From VRUE01 sp963737575 (lineage in GTDB: Bacteria > Actinomycetota > Thermoleophilia > Solirubrobacterales > 70-9), in the NCBI GenBank assembly GCA_963737575.1, contig CAVTTJ010000009.1, forward strand, positions 372,001 through 436,000: a stretch of DNA of 64,000 bases, in the 5' to 3' direction. Positions 20,256 through 29,324 of the stretch are shown one piece after another (position 1 is the first letter of the stretch; every line of letters begins with the position of its first letter). The notes beneath the pieces were generated by a model. The model was not told the origin of the DNA, did not search any database, and saw only the letters and a list, made by a program, of their open reading frames with translations. The position numbers and the translations under genes were made by a program.

Positions 20256-22899
20256 TTACTTGGCGTCGAGCCAGTCCGAGCCGACGCCGATGTCGACCTC
20301 GAGCGACGGGTCGAGCTGGTAGGCGGCGCACATCTCGCGCCGCACCAGCTCGGCCGCGTCGTCCATCTCCCCCGGCGGGCCCTCGAACAGGAGCTCGTCG
20401 TGGATCTGAAGGACGAGTCGGGTCTTGACACCCGCCTCCTCCAGCGCAAGCTGACAGCGGACCATCGCGACCTTGATGATGTCGGCGGCGGTCCCCTGGA
20501 TGACGGTGTTGACCGCCAGGCGCTCGCCAAGGCGACGCGTGTTGGGATTCCCCGAGCGGAGCTCCGGGATCGGACGGCGCCGCCCCATCAGCGTCCGCAC
20601 GTAGCCCTCTTCCTGCGCCCGCTCGACCACCTGCTCTCGAAACGCACGGACCGCGGGGAACCGCTCGAGGTAGCGCGCGACGAACTCCTCACCCTCCTTG
20701 CGCGGGATGTTGAGGCGGTCGGCGAGTCCGAACCCGGTCAGGCCATAGACGATCCCGAAGTTGACCATCTTCGCCTTCGAGCGCTGGCCGACGTCGACCT
20801 CATCGCGCGAGATCCCGAACACCTCTGCCGCGGTGGCGGCGTGGACGTCTTCGCCCGCCGCGAAGATCTCCTTCAGGACCACCTCGTCGGCGACGTGGGC
20901 GAGGACCCGCAGCTCGACCTGGCTGTAGTCGGCGGATAGGAGCCGAGCGCCGCGCTCGGCGACGAAGCAGGCGCGCACCGGACGGCCGATCTCGGTCCGG
21001 ATCGGAATGTTCTGGAGGTTCGGGTTGGTGCTCGAGAGGCGGCCGGTCGTCGTCGAGGCCTGGTTGAAGGTCGTGTGCACCCGTCCCGTGTCGGGGTCGA
21101 TCAGCTCGGGCAGCGAGTCGAGGTAGGTGCTCTTCAGCTTGCTCAGCTCGCGCCAGCTCTCGATCTTCTCGACGATCGGGTGCTCGTCGCGGATCTGGGC
21201 GAGGACGCGGGCATCGGTCGAGAAGCCCGTCTTGCCCCGGCGCTTGCGGGTCAGTTCGAGCTTCTCGAAGAGGACCCGGCCGACCTGCTGCGGAGAGCCG
21301 ATCGTGAACTCCTCGTCGGCCAGCTCGAAGATCTCGCGTTCGAGGGTCTCGATCCGCTCGCCGAAGCCGGCGCCGACCTCGGCCAGCCGCTCGGCGTCGA
21401 GCTTCAGGCCCTCGCGTTCCATCGCGGCGAGCACGTGGACCAGCGGCAGCTCGACCTCGCTGAGCAGCGGCACCAGCTCGAGCTCCTCCAGGCGCGGTCG
21501 CTGGGCGTCGGTGAGAGCCGCGACCAGACGCGCCTCCTCGCCGGGATCGAGGCCTGCCTCCGGCTCCTCGCCGAGGGCCAGCTGGCCGTCCCCGGAATCG
21601 CCACCGCGGCGCCTCGGTCGCGACGATCCCGATCCCGGCGTCGGCGGCGAGCTCGGTCAGTTCGTAGGTGCGGCGCTGGGGCTCAAGCACGTAGGCGGCG
21701 AGCATCGTGTCGTGCTCGAGCTCGAGCTCGACCCCCTCGCGGGCCGCCGCCGCAAGCAGCCCGTGTCGGCCGCCGCCGAGCGACTTCAGGTCGTGGCCGA
21801 CGATCGGCCGGCCCTCGAGAGCCACGGCGAGCCCGTCGAGGCTCGAGCTGCCGCCGACGATCCGCTCGCCCTGGGCAGCAGCCCAGCGCTCGCCGTCGAT
21901 CGCCAACGCGACGCCGCCGTCGCGGAGGTCGTCGGGCGTCCCCTCGACCACCTCGACCTCGAGCTCCGTCTCGACCCGGCGTCCCGGGACCGCCTCGTTC
22001 TCCTCGAGCCCCTCCTCGAGCCTTTCCATCACCGCCCGCAGCTCGAACTCGCGCATGAACTCGCGCAGGGTGCTGCGGTCGGGCCGGACGCCCATCACCT
22101 CGCCGAAGTCGATTCCCGTCTCGACGTCGAACCGCATCGTCGCGAGCTGCTTGGAGATCCGGGCATCGTCGGCGTGCTCGACCAGATTCTCCTTGCGTTT
22201 CGCGCCGGATACCCTCTCGACATTGGCGAGGACCTCCTCGAGCGAGCCGAACTCCTGCAACAGCTGGGCGGCGGTCTTGTCGCCGATCCCGGGGACGCCG
22301 GGGATGTTGTCGGAGGTGTCGCCTTTGAGCCCGATCAGGTCGGTTACCAGCTCCGGCGGCACCCCGTAGCGCTCGATCACGCCGTCGCGGTCGTAGACCT
22401 TGGTCTCGGTGACTCCCCGCGAGGTGGTCATCACCCGGACTCCGTCGCCCACCAGCTGGTAGACGTCGCGGTCGCCGGAGACGACCATCACCGGGATCCC
22501 CTCCTCCTGTGCGCGGCGCGCCAGCGTCCCGATCACGTCGTCGGCCTCGTAGCCCTCGGCCCTGACGTTGGTGTATCCGAACGCCTCGATCAGCGGCATC
22601 ATGTGCGGCCACTGCTCGCGCAGGAGGTCGGGCCGCGGCGGGCGCTGCGCCTTGTAGGGCTCGTACGTCTTATCGCGACCCGACATTCCCGCGTCCCAGG
22701 CCGCGATCAAGCCCGCCGGCTTGTGCTCGACGACGATTTTCCCCAGCATCGAGGCGAGCCCGTAGATCGCGTTCGTCGGCCGCCCGTCGGCGGTCGCGAT
22801 CGACTCCGGCAGCGCGAAGAACGCCCGGTAGGCGAGCGAGTTCCCGTCGAGGAGAAAGAGCTCGTTGCCCTGAGTCGCCGTGTCGGCTGCCATCGCCAA
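20256..22899 (-). CDS. polA: DNA polymerase I, with an apparent one-base frameshift
   Basis: It fills gaps in repair and removes Okazaki primers. The N-terminal 5'-3' exonuclease (LLDGNSLAYRAFFALP to GVPGIGDKTAAQLL) and a degenerate 3'-5' exonuclease-like domain are in one frame up to GIVATEAP. From about 21600 downward the polymerase domain continues in another frame, with motif A LLSADYSQVELR, motif B RSKAKMVNFGIVYG and motif C LVLQIHDELLFE. One surplus base between about 21598 and 21612 restores a protein of about 880 residues, the normal length. Both halves are fully conserved, so this is probably a sequencing indel. Confidence 0.92.
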
Positions 22900-22933
22900 C
22901 CACTCTATGAGGCGCGGCAGAGCGCCTTTTCGT

Positions 22934-23836
22934 TCAGAAGGCGCGGAATGGGTGTGAAGGGTTCAGCACGGCTCGTTCCAGAGAAACCCGCGTATGGGTG
23001 CCGATAAGTGGGACGTCGGGACGACCGGGGAAATCGACGGATAGGTCGCCGCGCCAGCTGGATCCGCCACCTGGAAGTCGCCGGTACTCGGCCCGGCCAT
23101 CGAACGGAGCCGGTGGTTCGACGGTTGCGAGCCCGGGTGGGATGACGAACGCGAATGCGCTCGGCGGCGCTGCCACGGCCACCGATCGTGATATTTCCAT
23201 CCGGCCGCGCTTTTCCCCGATCGACGCATTGAACCTCGCGGGGCGAGTGGGGCTGTTCTTGAAAGCGCTGAATTCCACCCCTTCCCGACCCTTGCCGTGG
23301 GCTGTCAGCCGGGCGCCGGGAGAGTGACCCCCGATGCCTTCCGTCGCGCGGGATTCCGAACACACAAGGTTGAGCAGGAGCTTCCCGTAGCCGACAGCCG
23401 AGGTCGCATGGGCCTTGCTGAACCCCCCCTCCCCTTCGAACACGATCGGCCCGGCGTAGTGCCCCGAGTCGAAGGGGATCGGCTTCCCGCCGCAATCTGA
23501 GCGTTCCGGCCTCGCTTCACCCGAGGGAACGAACTCGACGTCGATCCTCCCCAGGACGCCAAGGTCGGCCTCGATCGAGGTTTCGGTGACCTGGGCGGCG
23601 CGGGTCGAATAGATCACCGACGACCGGCGGCTTCCGAGGGAAACGAGAACCGCACTCTGCCCGGTATCTGGATTTCGGAGCCCGAGAACGCTGAGCAGGT
23701 ATCCATTGCTGGCCTTGAGCTGAAACCCAGGAGGCACAGGCAGCGTTTCCGCCGAGGCCGGCACGGCGGCAGCGAGCACCGCGACCAGCACCGCGAGCAC
23801 GGCAATCCATGTCCCCCACCCCCGAGTCCCCCGCAT
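22934..23836 (-). CDS. Secreted protein of unknown function
   Basis: I do not recognise a family. A signal peptide is clear (basic RGTRGW start, hydrophobic 10-25, cleavage after PASA near residue 29). The mature part of about 270 residues looks beta-rich, with two cysteines (in RSDCGGKP and NLVCSES) that could form a disulfide bridge, and no membrane segment. It lies between polA and a TfoX-like gene on the same strand, with no functional clue from context. Confidence 0.7.
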   Translation of the reverse strand: MRGTRGWGTWIAVLAVLVAVLAAAVPASAETLPVPPGFQLKASNGYLLSVLGLRNPDTGQSAVLVSLGSRRSSVIYSTRAAQVTETSIEADLGVLGRIDVEFVPSGEARPERSDCGGKPIPFDSGHYAGPIVFEGEGGFSKAHATSAVGYGKLLLNLVCSESRATEGIGGHSPGARLTAHGKGREGVEFSAFKNSPTRPARFNASIGEKRGRMEISRSVAVAAPPSAFAFVIPPGLATVEPPAPFDGRAEYRRLPGGGSSWRGDLSVDFPGRPDVPLIGTHTRVSLERAVLNPSHPFRAF

Positions 23837-23851
23837 GTCGAGCCCATTCTC

Positions 23852-24181
23852 CTACTTCGACGGCAGCGAGGTGGCGAACTCGGCGCCGGCGTCGACCCAG
23901 GCGGCGAGCTCGGAGTCGCTCGCCGTGCCCTCGGCGTCGACGTAGACCATGTTCTTCGCCGGTTTCCCGGTGAAGTCCATCGGGCGGGTATGGGGCTCGG
24001 CAAGGGCGCGCTCGGCGTCGGCTGGGTCGAGACGCACCATCAGGTCTTCCTTGATCACCCCGACGGCCATGTTGCCGGCGACCATGAACGCGATCCCGCC
24101 GAACATCTTCCTCTCGGTGACTTCCGATCGCGGCCCGAGGAGGTCGCGAACGCGGTCGGCGAGGGCTTCGTCGAAGGTCAT
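23852..24181 (-). CDS. TfoX/Sxy N-terminal domain protein
   Basis: A 109-residue protein with the TfoX_N hallmark: ERKMFGGIAFMVAGNMAVGVIK in the N-terminal half and the DLMVRLDP strand. Full-length TfoX/Sxy regulates competence genes in gammaproteobacteria; stand-alone N-terminal domain proteins like this are common in actinobacteria and their role is not established. It is divergent from malic enzyme, with 52 bases between the starts, which probably hold both promoters. Confidence 0.85.
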   Translation of the reverse strand: MTFDEALADRVRDLLGPRSEVTERKMFGGIAFMVAGNMAVGVIKEDLMVRLDPADAERALAEPHTRPMDFTGKPAKNMVYVDAEGTASDSELAAWVDAGAEFATSLPSK

Positions 24182-24233
24182 TGCCTACAGCGTCGCAGAG
24201 CCAGGCGGAGCGAATCTGATTCGATAGCCGACG

Positions 24234-25700
24234 ATGGCCGTAAGCGCCCAGTACAGCGTCACGATCCGGGTCGAGCTCGACGCGCGGCACGAGCCACTCG
24301 GGAAACTGACGGCTGCGATCGCCGAGGCCGGCGGCCAGCTGCAGGGCGTCGACCTGGTGCCCGGCGCCGGCGGCGAGGGCAAGCGGGTGCGCGAGTTCAC
24401 GATCGACGCCCGCGACCGCGAGCACTGGGAGCGGATCCTGCGCGGGATCGGGTCGACCCGCGGCGCCAAGGTCCTCGACTACGTCGACCGCACGATGCAG
24501 ATGCACCGCGGCGGCAAGATCTCGGTCGAGAACAAGTACCCGCTGAAGACGCGCGATGACCTCTCGATGGCCTACACGCCGGGCGTGGCGCGGGTCTGCG
24601 AGGACATCCACGCCGATCGCTCGAAAGCGTTCGAGTACACGATCAAGAAGAACACCGTCGCCGTCGTCTCCGACGGCAGCGCGGTTCTCGGCCTCGGCAA
24701 CATCGGTCCCGAGGCGGCGATGCCGGTGATGGAGGGCAAGGCGATGCTGTTCAAGGAGTTCGCCGGGGTCGACGCCTTCCCGATCTGCCTCGACACCCAA
24801 GACGCCGGCGAGATCATCAAGGCGGTCGAGCTGATCGCGCCGACCTTCGGCGGGATCAACCTCGAGGACATCTCCGCCCCGCGATGCTTCGAGATCGAGG
24901 ACCGGCTGAAGGAGTCGATCGATATTCCCGTGTTTCACGACGACCAGCACGGCACCGCCGTGGTGACGATGGCGGCGCTCTTCAACGCGCTGAAGATCAC
25001 CGGCAAGCCGATCGAGCAGCTGCGGGTGCTGGTGGTTGGCCTCGGCGCCGCCGGGGTAGCGGTGACGAAGATGATGCTCGCCTCGGGGGTCACTCACATC
25101 GTCGGCTGCGACCGCCAGGGCGCGCTCTCGACATCGCGCGAGGATTACCAGTCGGGGGAAATGACGGAGATCAAGCGCTGGTACGCGGAGCACTCGAATC
25201 CCGACCAGATCAGCGGCCAGCCCGACGACGTGATCGAGGGGATGGACCTGTTCGTCGGCCTCTCCGGGCCGGGGATCATCAAGCCCGAGTCGCTGGAGAA
25301 GATGAATGACGACGCGATCGTCTTCGCGATGGCGAACCCGAACCCCGAGGTGATGCCCGAGGACGCCGCCCCCTATACGCGGATCATGGCCACCGGGCGC
25401 TCCGACTACCCCAACCAGATCAACAACGTCCTCGCCTTCCCGGGGATCTTCCGCGGCGCCCTCGATGCCGGTGCACCCGGCATAACCGAGGAGATGAAGC
25501 TCGCGGCGGCCAAGGGAATCGCGATGGCCGTGACCGAGGAGGATCTCTCCGAGGACTACATCATCCCCAGCGTCTTCAACCGCGAAGTGGCCCCGCAGGT
25601 GGCGAAGGCCGTGGTCGAGGAGGCCAGGCGCGAGGGCATCGCCCGCTTCAGCGAGGAGACCGGCACCTTCTCGACGGTAGACGTCAGCTCCTCCAAGTGA
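24234..25700 (+). CDS. NAD(P)-dependent malic enzyme with N-terminal ACT domain
   Basis: It oxidatively decarboxylates malate to pyruvate. Residues about 5-85 look like an ACT domain, suggesting allosteric control by a small ligand, perhaps an amino acid. The catalytic N-domain follows (SMAYTPGVARVCEDI, ICLDTQDAGEI, FHDDQHGTAVVT) and then the Rossmann domain with VLVVGLGAAGVAV. At 488 residues it is of the small bacterial MaeB-like type without a phosphotransacetylase domain. The downstream epimerase gene overlaps its stop codon (GTGA). Confidence 0.93.
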   Translation: MAVSAQYSVTIRVELDARHEPLGKLTAAIAEAGGQLQGVDLVPGAGGEGKRVREFTIDARDREHWERILRGIGSTRGAKVLDYVDRTMQMHRGGKISVENKYPLKTRDDLSMAYTPGVARVCEDIHADRSKAFEYTIKKNTVAVVSDGSAVLGLGNIGPEAAMPVMEGKAMLFKEFAGVDAFPICLDTQDAGEIIKAVELIAPTFGGINLEDISAPRCFEIEDRLKESIDIPVFHDDQHGTAVVTMAALFNALKITGKPIEQLRVLVVGLGAAGVAVTKMMLASGVTHIVGCDRQGALSTSREDYQSGEMTEIKRWYAEHSNPDQISGQPDDVIEGMDLFVGLSGPGIIKPESLEKMNDDAIVFAMANPNPEVMPEDAAPYTRIMATGRSDYPNQINNVLAFPGIFRGALDAGAPGITEEMKLAAAKGIAMAVTEEDLSEDYIIPSVFNREVAPQVAKAVVEEARREGIARFSEETGTFSTVDVSSSK

Positions 25701-26602
25701 GAGTCCTTGTCACCGGAGGCAGCGGCTTCATCGGCTCGGCGCTCTGCGACGCGCTGCTGACCCGGGGCGACACCGTCGTCGGCCTCACCCGTGACCCCCA
25801 GCGGGCGCGGAGCACCAACCCGACCGTCGTCTGGCACCGCTGGGAGCCGATGCTCGAACGCCCGCCGGCAGACGCATTCGACGGAGTCGACGCGGTCGTC
25901 AACCTGCTCGGCGAGCGGATCGACCAGCGCTGGACCGAGGAGTCCAAAGAGCGGATCATGGAGAGCCGGCGTACCGGCACCCACAATCTGATCGGGACGA
26001 TCGCCGGCCTCGAGCGCAAGCCGGCCGTCCTCGTCAACCAGGCGGCGATCGGGTTCTACGGGGACCGCGGCGAGGCGATCGTCGATGAGTCCTCGGAGCC
26101 GGGCGAGGGCTATGACTCCGAGGTCGTCCAGGAGTGGGAACGAGCGGCGCATGAGGTGGACCCGACCGGGGTGCGGCTGGTCATCGTCCGCACCGGGCAC
26201 GTGCTCGATGCCAAGAACGGGATGCTCGCCGAGCTCCTGACTCCATTCAAGCTCGGCGTCGGTGGCCCGCTCGCGGGCGGCCGGCAGTACGTCTCCTGGA
26301 TCCACATCGCCGACGAGGTCGGAGTCCTCCTCTTCGCGATCGACAACCAGACGGTGACCGGGCCGATCAACTCGACCGCGCCGAACCCGGTGACCAACCG
26401 CGAGTTCTCCCAGGCGATCGGGCGGGCGATCAGCCGCCCCGCGGTGATGCCGGTCCCCGGCCTCGCGCTCGACCTCAAATTCGGCCGCGAGTTCGGTCAG
26501 ATCCTGCGCGGCGGCCAGCGCGTCCTCCCCCGCCGCGCGCTCGACCTCGGCTACGGGTTCCGCTTCACCGAGATCGACGACGCGCTGGCGGACCTTCTCT
26601 AG
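25697..26602 (+). CDS. TIGR01777 family NAD(P)-dependent epimerase/oxidoreductase (YfcH-like)
   Basis: An extended SDR fold: the nucleotide-binding motif GGSGFIGSALCDALL is at residues 7-21, and the catalytic-site region is replaced by the family-typical VNQAAIGFYGDRG. The C-terminal DUF1731 domain (VLPRRALDLGYGFRFTEID) is present. At 301 residues it is a normal length for the family, whose substrate is unknown. The GTG start overlaps the malic enzyme stop, so the two are translated together. Confidence 0.88.
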   Translation: MRVLVTGGSGFIGSALCDALLTRGDTVVGLTRDPQRARSTNPTVVWHRWEPMLERPPADAFDGVDAVVNLLGERIDQRWTEESKERIMESRRTGTHNLIGTIAGLERKPAVLVNQAAIGFYGDRGEAIVDESSEPGEGYDSEVVQEWERAAHEVDPTGVRLVIVRTGHVLDAKNGMLAELLTPFKLGVGGPLAGGRQYVSWIHIADEVGVLLFAIDNQTVTGPINSTAPNPVTNREFSQAIGRAISRPAVMPVPGLALDLKFGREFGQILRGGQRVLPRRALDLGYGFRFTEIDDALADLL

Positions 26603-27063
26603 CCGCCCGCGATCTTTTCGTCGACGACTTCGCGCAGATTGCCGGCGCCGCCCGCGGCCTCGATCGCGGCCAGGAGCCTGTTCATCGCCGCCTCGCCCGA
26701 CATCCCCGACAGTTGGGCGATCCCCGCCGCTTCGAGGATCGGGCTCGAGAACTTCGTCGCCGCCGCGGTCGCCTCGCCGATGTAGCCGACGGTCGAGGAG
26801 TCCTCGGTGGCGCGGCGCGCGTTGGCGCCGATCGCGGCGAGGTCGACCTTCCCCCCGGCGCCCGCCTTGCCGAGGCAGATCGCCCGCACCCGAACCTCAC
26901 CCGCCCTGCTCCCCTCCCGCGCCAGCTCCCGCTTCGCCCCGGCACAGGCCGGCGCCACCGCGTACACGCTCACGACAGCCCCTTCCTCCACTCCTCCCCC
27001 ACTTCCACACCCGACCGGAATCACCGCAGCGACCACGAGCGAGAGCAAGGCAACGAGCCGCAT
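26599..27063 (-). CDS. Small lipoprotein resembling a fragment of a type 1 solute-binding protein
   Basis: The frame is open upstream to 27237, but that part runs through a palindromic element; the ATG at 27063 starts a good lipoprotein signal ending in PVGCGSGG (Cys at residue 19). The mature 135 residues include STVGYIGEATAAATKFSSPILEAAGIAQLS, which resembles the branched-chain amino-acid binding (LivK-like) fold. Only a fraction of that fold is present, with no permease genes nearby. It may be a stand-alone family or a remnant. Confidence 0.65.
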   Translation of the reverse strand: MRLVALLSLVVAAVIPVGCGSGGGVEEGAVVSVYAVAPACAGAKRELAREGSRAGEVRVRAICLGKAGAGGKVDLAAIGANARRATEDSSTVGYIGEATAAATKFSSPILEAAGIAQLSGMSGEAAMNRLLAAIEAAGGAGNLREVVDEKIAGG

Positions 27064-27123
27064 CCCCAACCCTCTTCTCAGCCGCCAGCCAGCAAGGAGG
27101 CCGGCCTTGGGGGGACGCGAGGA

Positions 27124-27221
27124 GGGGCGGGGTGTTCCCCCGCGGGAACTTGTGAGCCGCCCCGGCGATGAGCCCTTGCAGGACGACCGATGCGGGTTCC
27201 AGCGGGGGGACGCCCCACCCC
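27124..27221. repeat. Palindromic G-rich element P1
   Basis: The 26-base arms at 27124-27149 and 27196-27221 are complementary at 22 positions; the core of each arm is a run of G, then GGGG, then CCCCC. It fills most of the 166-base gap between pfkA and the small lipoprotein gene, and on the minus strand could act as a strong hairpin or terminator after pfkA. Similar G-rich palindromes occur at 44457, 46984, 50212, 51480 and 54803. Confidence 0.65.
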
Positions 27222-27229
27222 TTCCCCCA

Positions 27230-28258
27230 TCAACCAAAAAAGACCTCGGCCTCCTCGTAGAGCTCCTTCGGCACAGTCTTCAACTCCGCCGTCGCCTCGC
27301 CCAGGGCCACCAACTCGATATCGGTTCCGCGCAGCGCGGTCATCATCCCCCACCGGCCGCCGTCGGCGGCGTCGATCGCGTGCAGGCCGAAGCGGGTGGC
27401 GAGGACGCGGTCGAAGGCCGTCGGCGTTCCCCCACGCTGGACGTGGCCGAGCACGGTCGCCCTTGTCTCTTTGCCGGTGCGGGCCTCTATCTCGCCCTCG
27501 AGCCAGTGGGCGACGCCTCCGAGGCGCACGTGCCCGAACGCGTCGAGCTTCTCCTCCTGCACCTCCGGAATCCCGCCGACCGGGGTGGCGCCCTCGGAGA
27601 CGACGACGATCGGCGCGAAGCGCGCGTCGAGGCGGCGCCCGACCAGCTCGCAGACCCGATCGAGGTCGAACGGCTGCTCCGGGATCAGGATCACGTTGGC
27701 GCCACCCGCGAGCCCCGCGTGGAAGGCGATCCAGCCGGCGTGGCGCCCCATCACCTCGACGATGAGGACACGGTGGTGGCTGTCGGCGGTCGTGTGGAGG
27801 CGGTCGATCGCCTCCATCGCGATATTCACCGCCGTGTCGAAGCCGAACGTGTAGTCGGTTGCGCCGAGATCGTTGTCGATCGTCTTCGGCACGCCCACGA
27901 TCGGGACGCCGTGCTCGGAATGAAGCCGCGACGCCGCGCCGAGGGTATCCTCGCCGCCGATCGCGATCAGGCCCTCGACCCCTTCGCGCTCGAGGTTCCC
28001 GACGAGCTGCTCGGCGTCGCCCTCCTCCTTGAACGGGTTGGTCCGCGAGGAGCCGAGGATCGTCCCCCCGCGCGGCAGGATCCCGCGAACCTCGGGCACG
28101 CCGAGGGGACCGCTGTCGGCGTTCAGAGGGCCGTGCCAGCCGTCCCGGTAGCCGACGAACTCGTGGCCCTGAAATTCGACCCCCTTGCGGACGATCGCGC
28201 GGATGACAGCGTTGAGGCCGGGACAGTCCCCGCCGCCTGTGAGCACGCCGATCCGCAT
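27230..28258 (-). CDS. pfkA: 6-phosphofructokinase, probably pyrophosphate-dependent
   Basis: It phosphorylates fructose 6-phosphate. The N-terminal GVLTGGGDCPGLNA, the catalytic PKTIDNDL and the GRHAGWIA and LGHVQRGG motifs are intact. Residue 104 is Asp (GGEDT) and residue 125 is Lys (PKTIDND). In characterised PFKs these side chains favour pyrophosphate, while ATP-dependent enzymes have GGDGS and Gly at these sites, so PPi use is inferred. It is the last gene after the trp cluster on the minus strand, separated from trpA by a 49-codon membrane peptide gene. Confidence 0.92.
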   Translation of the reverse strand: MRIGVLTGGGDCPGLNAVIRAIVRKGVEFQGHEFVGYRDGWHGPLNADSGPLGVPEVRGILPRGGTILGSSRTNPFKEEGDAEQLVGNLEREGVEGLIAIGGEDTLGAASRLHSEHGVPIVGVPKTIDNDLGATDYTFGFDTAVNIAMEAIDRLHTTADSHHRVLIVEVMGRHAGWIAFHAGLAGGANVILIPEQPFDLDRVCELVGRRLDARFAPIVVVSEGATPVGGIPEVQEEKLDAFGHVRLGGVAHWLEGEIEARTGKETRATVLGHVQRGGTPTAFDRVLATRFGLHAIDAADGGRWGMMTALRGTDIELVALGEATAELKTVPKELYEEAEVFFG

Positions 28259-28278
28259 GCTCCGCAGGTTAGCGGCGG

Positions 28279-28428
28279 CTACTCGGGCTTCGGCCCGGCG
28301 ATCTTGATCACCGCGCCGATCAGCAGGATCGTGAAGAAGACCAGGCCTGCGACCGGGCCGCCCTGGCCGATCGAGTAGAAGAACGTGGCGGCGGCGAGCG
28401 CCAGAAAGATGGTGACGACCATTCCCAT
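28279..28428 (-). CDS. 49-residue membrane peptide of unknown function
   Basis: A short frame begins with ATG at 28428 (a second ATG two codons later), 13 bases after the trpA stop, and ends with TAG 20 bases before pfkA. The product starts MGMVVTIFLALAAATFFYS and has two hydrophobic segments separated by GQGGP, ending KIAGPKPE. The two membrane helices, the position in a tight operon and the absence of anything else in the gap support a real gene; no family is recognised. Confidence 0.6.
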   Translation of the reverse strand: MGMVVTIFLALAAATFFYSIGQGGPVAGLVFFTILLIGAVIKIAGPKPE

Positions 28429-28441
28429 TGCGGCGTGCAGC

Positions 28442-29233
28442 TTACCCGCCCAATGCGACGCGCGTCTCGCGCAGGAACCGCCCGACCGCGTCGGCTGCGG
28501 CGGCGGCCGAGCCGGCCTCCGCGGCGGCCCGGACCAGGCGGCTGCCGATGATCACGCCGTCCGCCTGCTCGCCGACCTTCGCGGCCTGCGCCGGTGTCCC
28601 GATGCCGAAGCCGACCGCGACCGGGACCTCGGCGTCGGCCTTCGTCGCGGCGATCAGCTCGGCCAGGCCGGCGGGCAGCTCGTCGCGCTCGCCGGTCGTC
28701 CCTACCGTCGAGACGACGTAGACGAAGCCGCGCGCGGCGGCGCAGATGCGGGCACGCCGCTCGGCCGACGTCGTCGGGGCGAGGAGAGGCACGAGGTCGA
28801 GCCCGGCGTCGGCGAGCGCCTCGCGGGCCCGATCGCCCTCGCCGAGCGGGAGGTCGGGGACGATTGCGCCGGCTGCGCCGGCGGCGGCTGCACGGCGGGC
28901 GAAATCCTCGGCGCCTCCCTTCGCGAGCACCATGTTCGCGTAGACCATCAGCACCACCGGCACCCGCCCGCCGACCGACTCGCAGACCTCGAGCGCGCTC
29001 TCCATCGTCGCGCCGGCGCCGAGCGCGGCGGTCGCCGCGGCGTGGATCGTCGGCCCATCGGCGAGCGGGTCCGAGAACGGGATCCCAAGCTCGATCAGGT
29101 CGGCCCCGTTATCGACGTAGGAGGCGGCGATCGCGAGCGAGGACTCGTGGTCGGGGAACCCGGCCATCATGTAGGGCATCAACGCGGCGCGGTTCTGGGT
29201 TTTGGTCGTTTCGAACGCGTCCGCGATTTTCAT
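28442..29233 (-). CDS. trpA: Tryptophan synthase alpha chain
   Basis: It cleaves indole-3-glycerol phosphate to indole and passes indole to TrpB. The motifs LMPYMMAGFPD, ADLIELGIPFSDPLADGP and the phosphate-binding GFGIGTP are conserved. An upstream frame to 29332 exists but runs through a boundary repeat; homologues begin at MKIADAF, i.e. ATG 29233. The Shine-Dalgarno GAGGAGG for this ATG is inside that repeat (R4). The length of 263 residues is normal. Confidence 0.95.
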   Translation of the reverse strand: MKIADAFETTKTQNRAALMPYMMAGFPDHESSLAIAASYVDNGADLIELGIPFSDPLADGPTIHAAATAALGAGATMESALEVCESVGGRVPVVLMVYANMVLAKGGAEDFARRAAAAGAAGAIVPDLPLGEGDRAREALADAGLDLVPLLAPTTSAERRARICAAARGFVYVVSTVGTTGERDELPAGLAELIAATKADAEVPVAVGFGIGTPAQAAKVGEQADGVIIGSRLVRAAAEAGSAAAAADAVGRFLRETRVALGG

Positions 29234-29238
29234 AATTC

Positions 29239-29314
29239 CGCCGCCTCCTCTGCTCTCGCTCGGGCCAGGAGAAACAGAGATGGACTGGCCCTCGCTCCCG
29301 CGTCCGGGGGCGGC
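29239..29314 (-). repeat. Boundary repeat copy R4, providing the trpA ribosome-binding site
   Basis: It is 76 bases with four differences from 11468-11543. Read on the minus strand it ends with AGAGGAGGCGGCGGAATT followed by the trpA ATG, so it supplies the GAGGAGG Shine-Dalgarno. It fills the trpB-trpA gap, while neighbouring trpG-trpD overlap by four bases. Confidence 0.85.
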
Positions 29315-29324
29315 GGGCCCGCCG

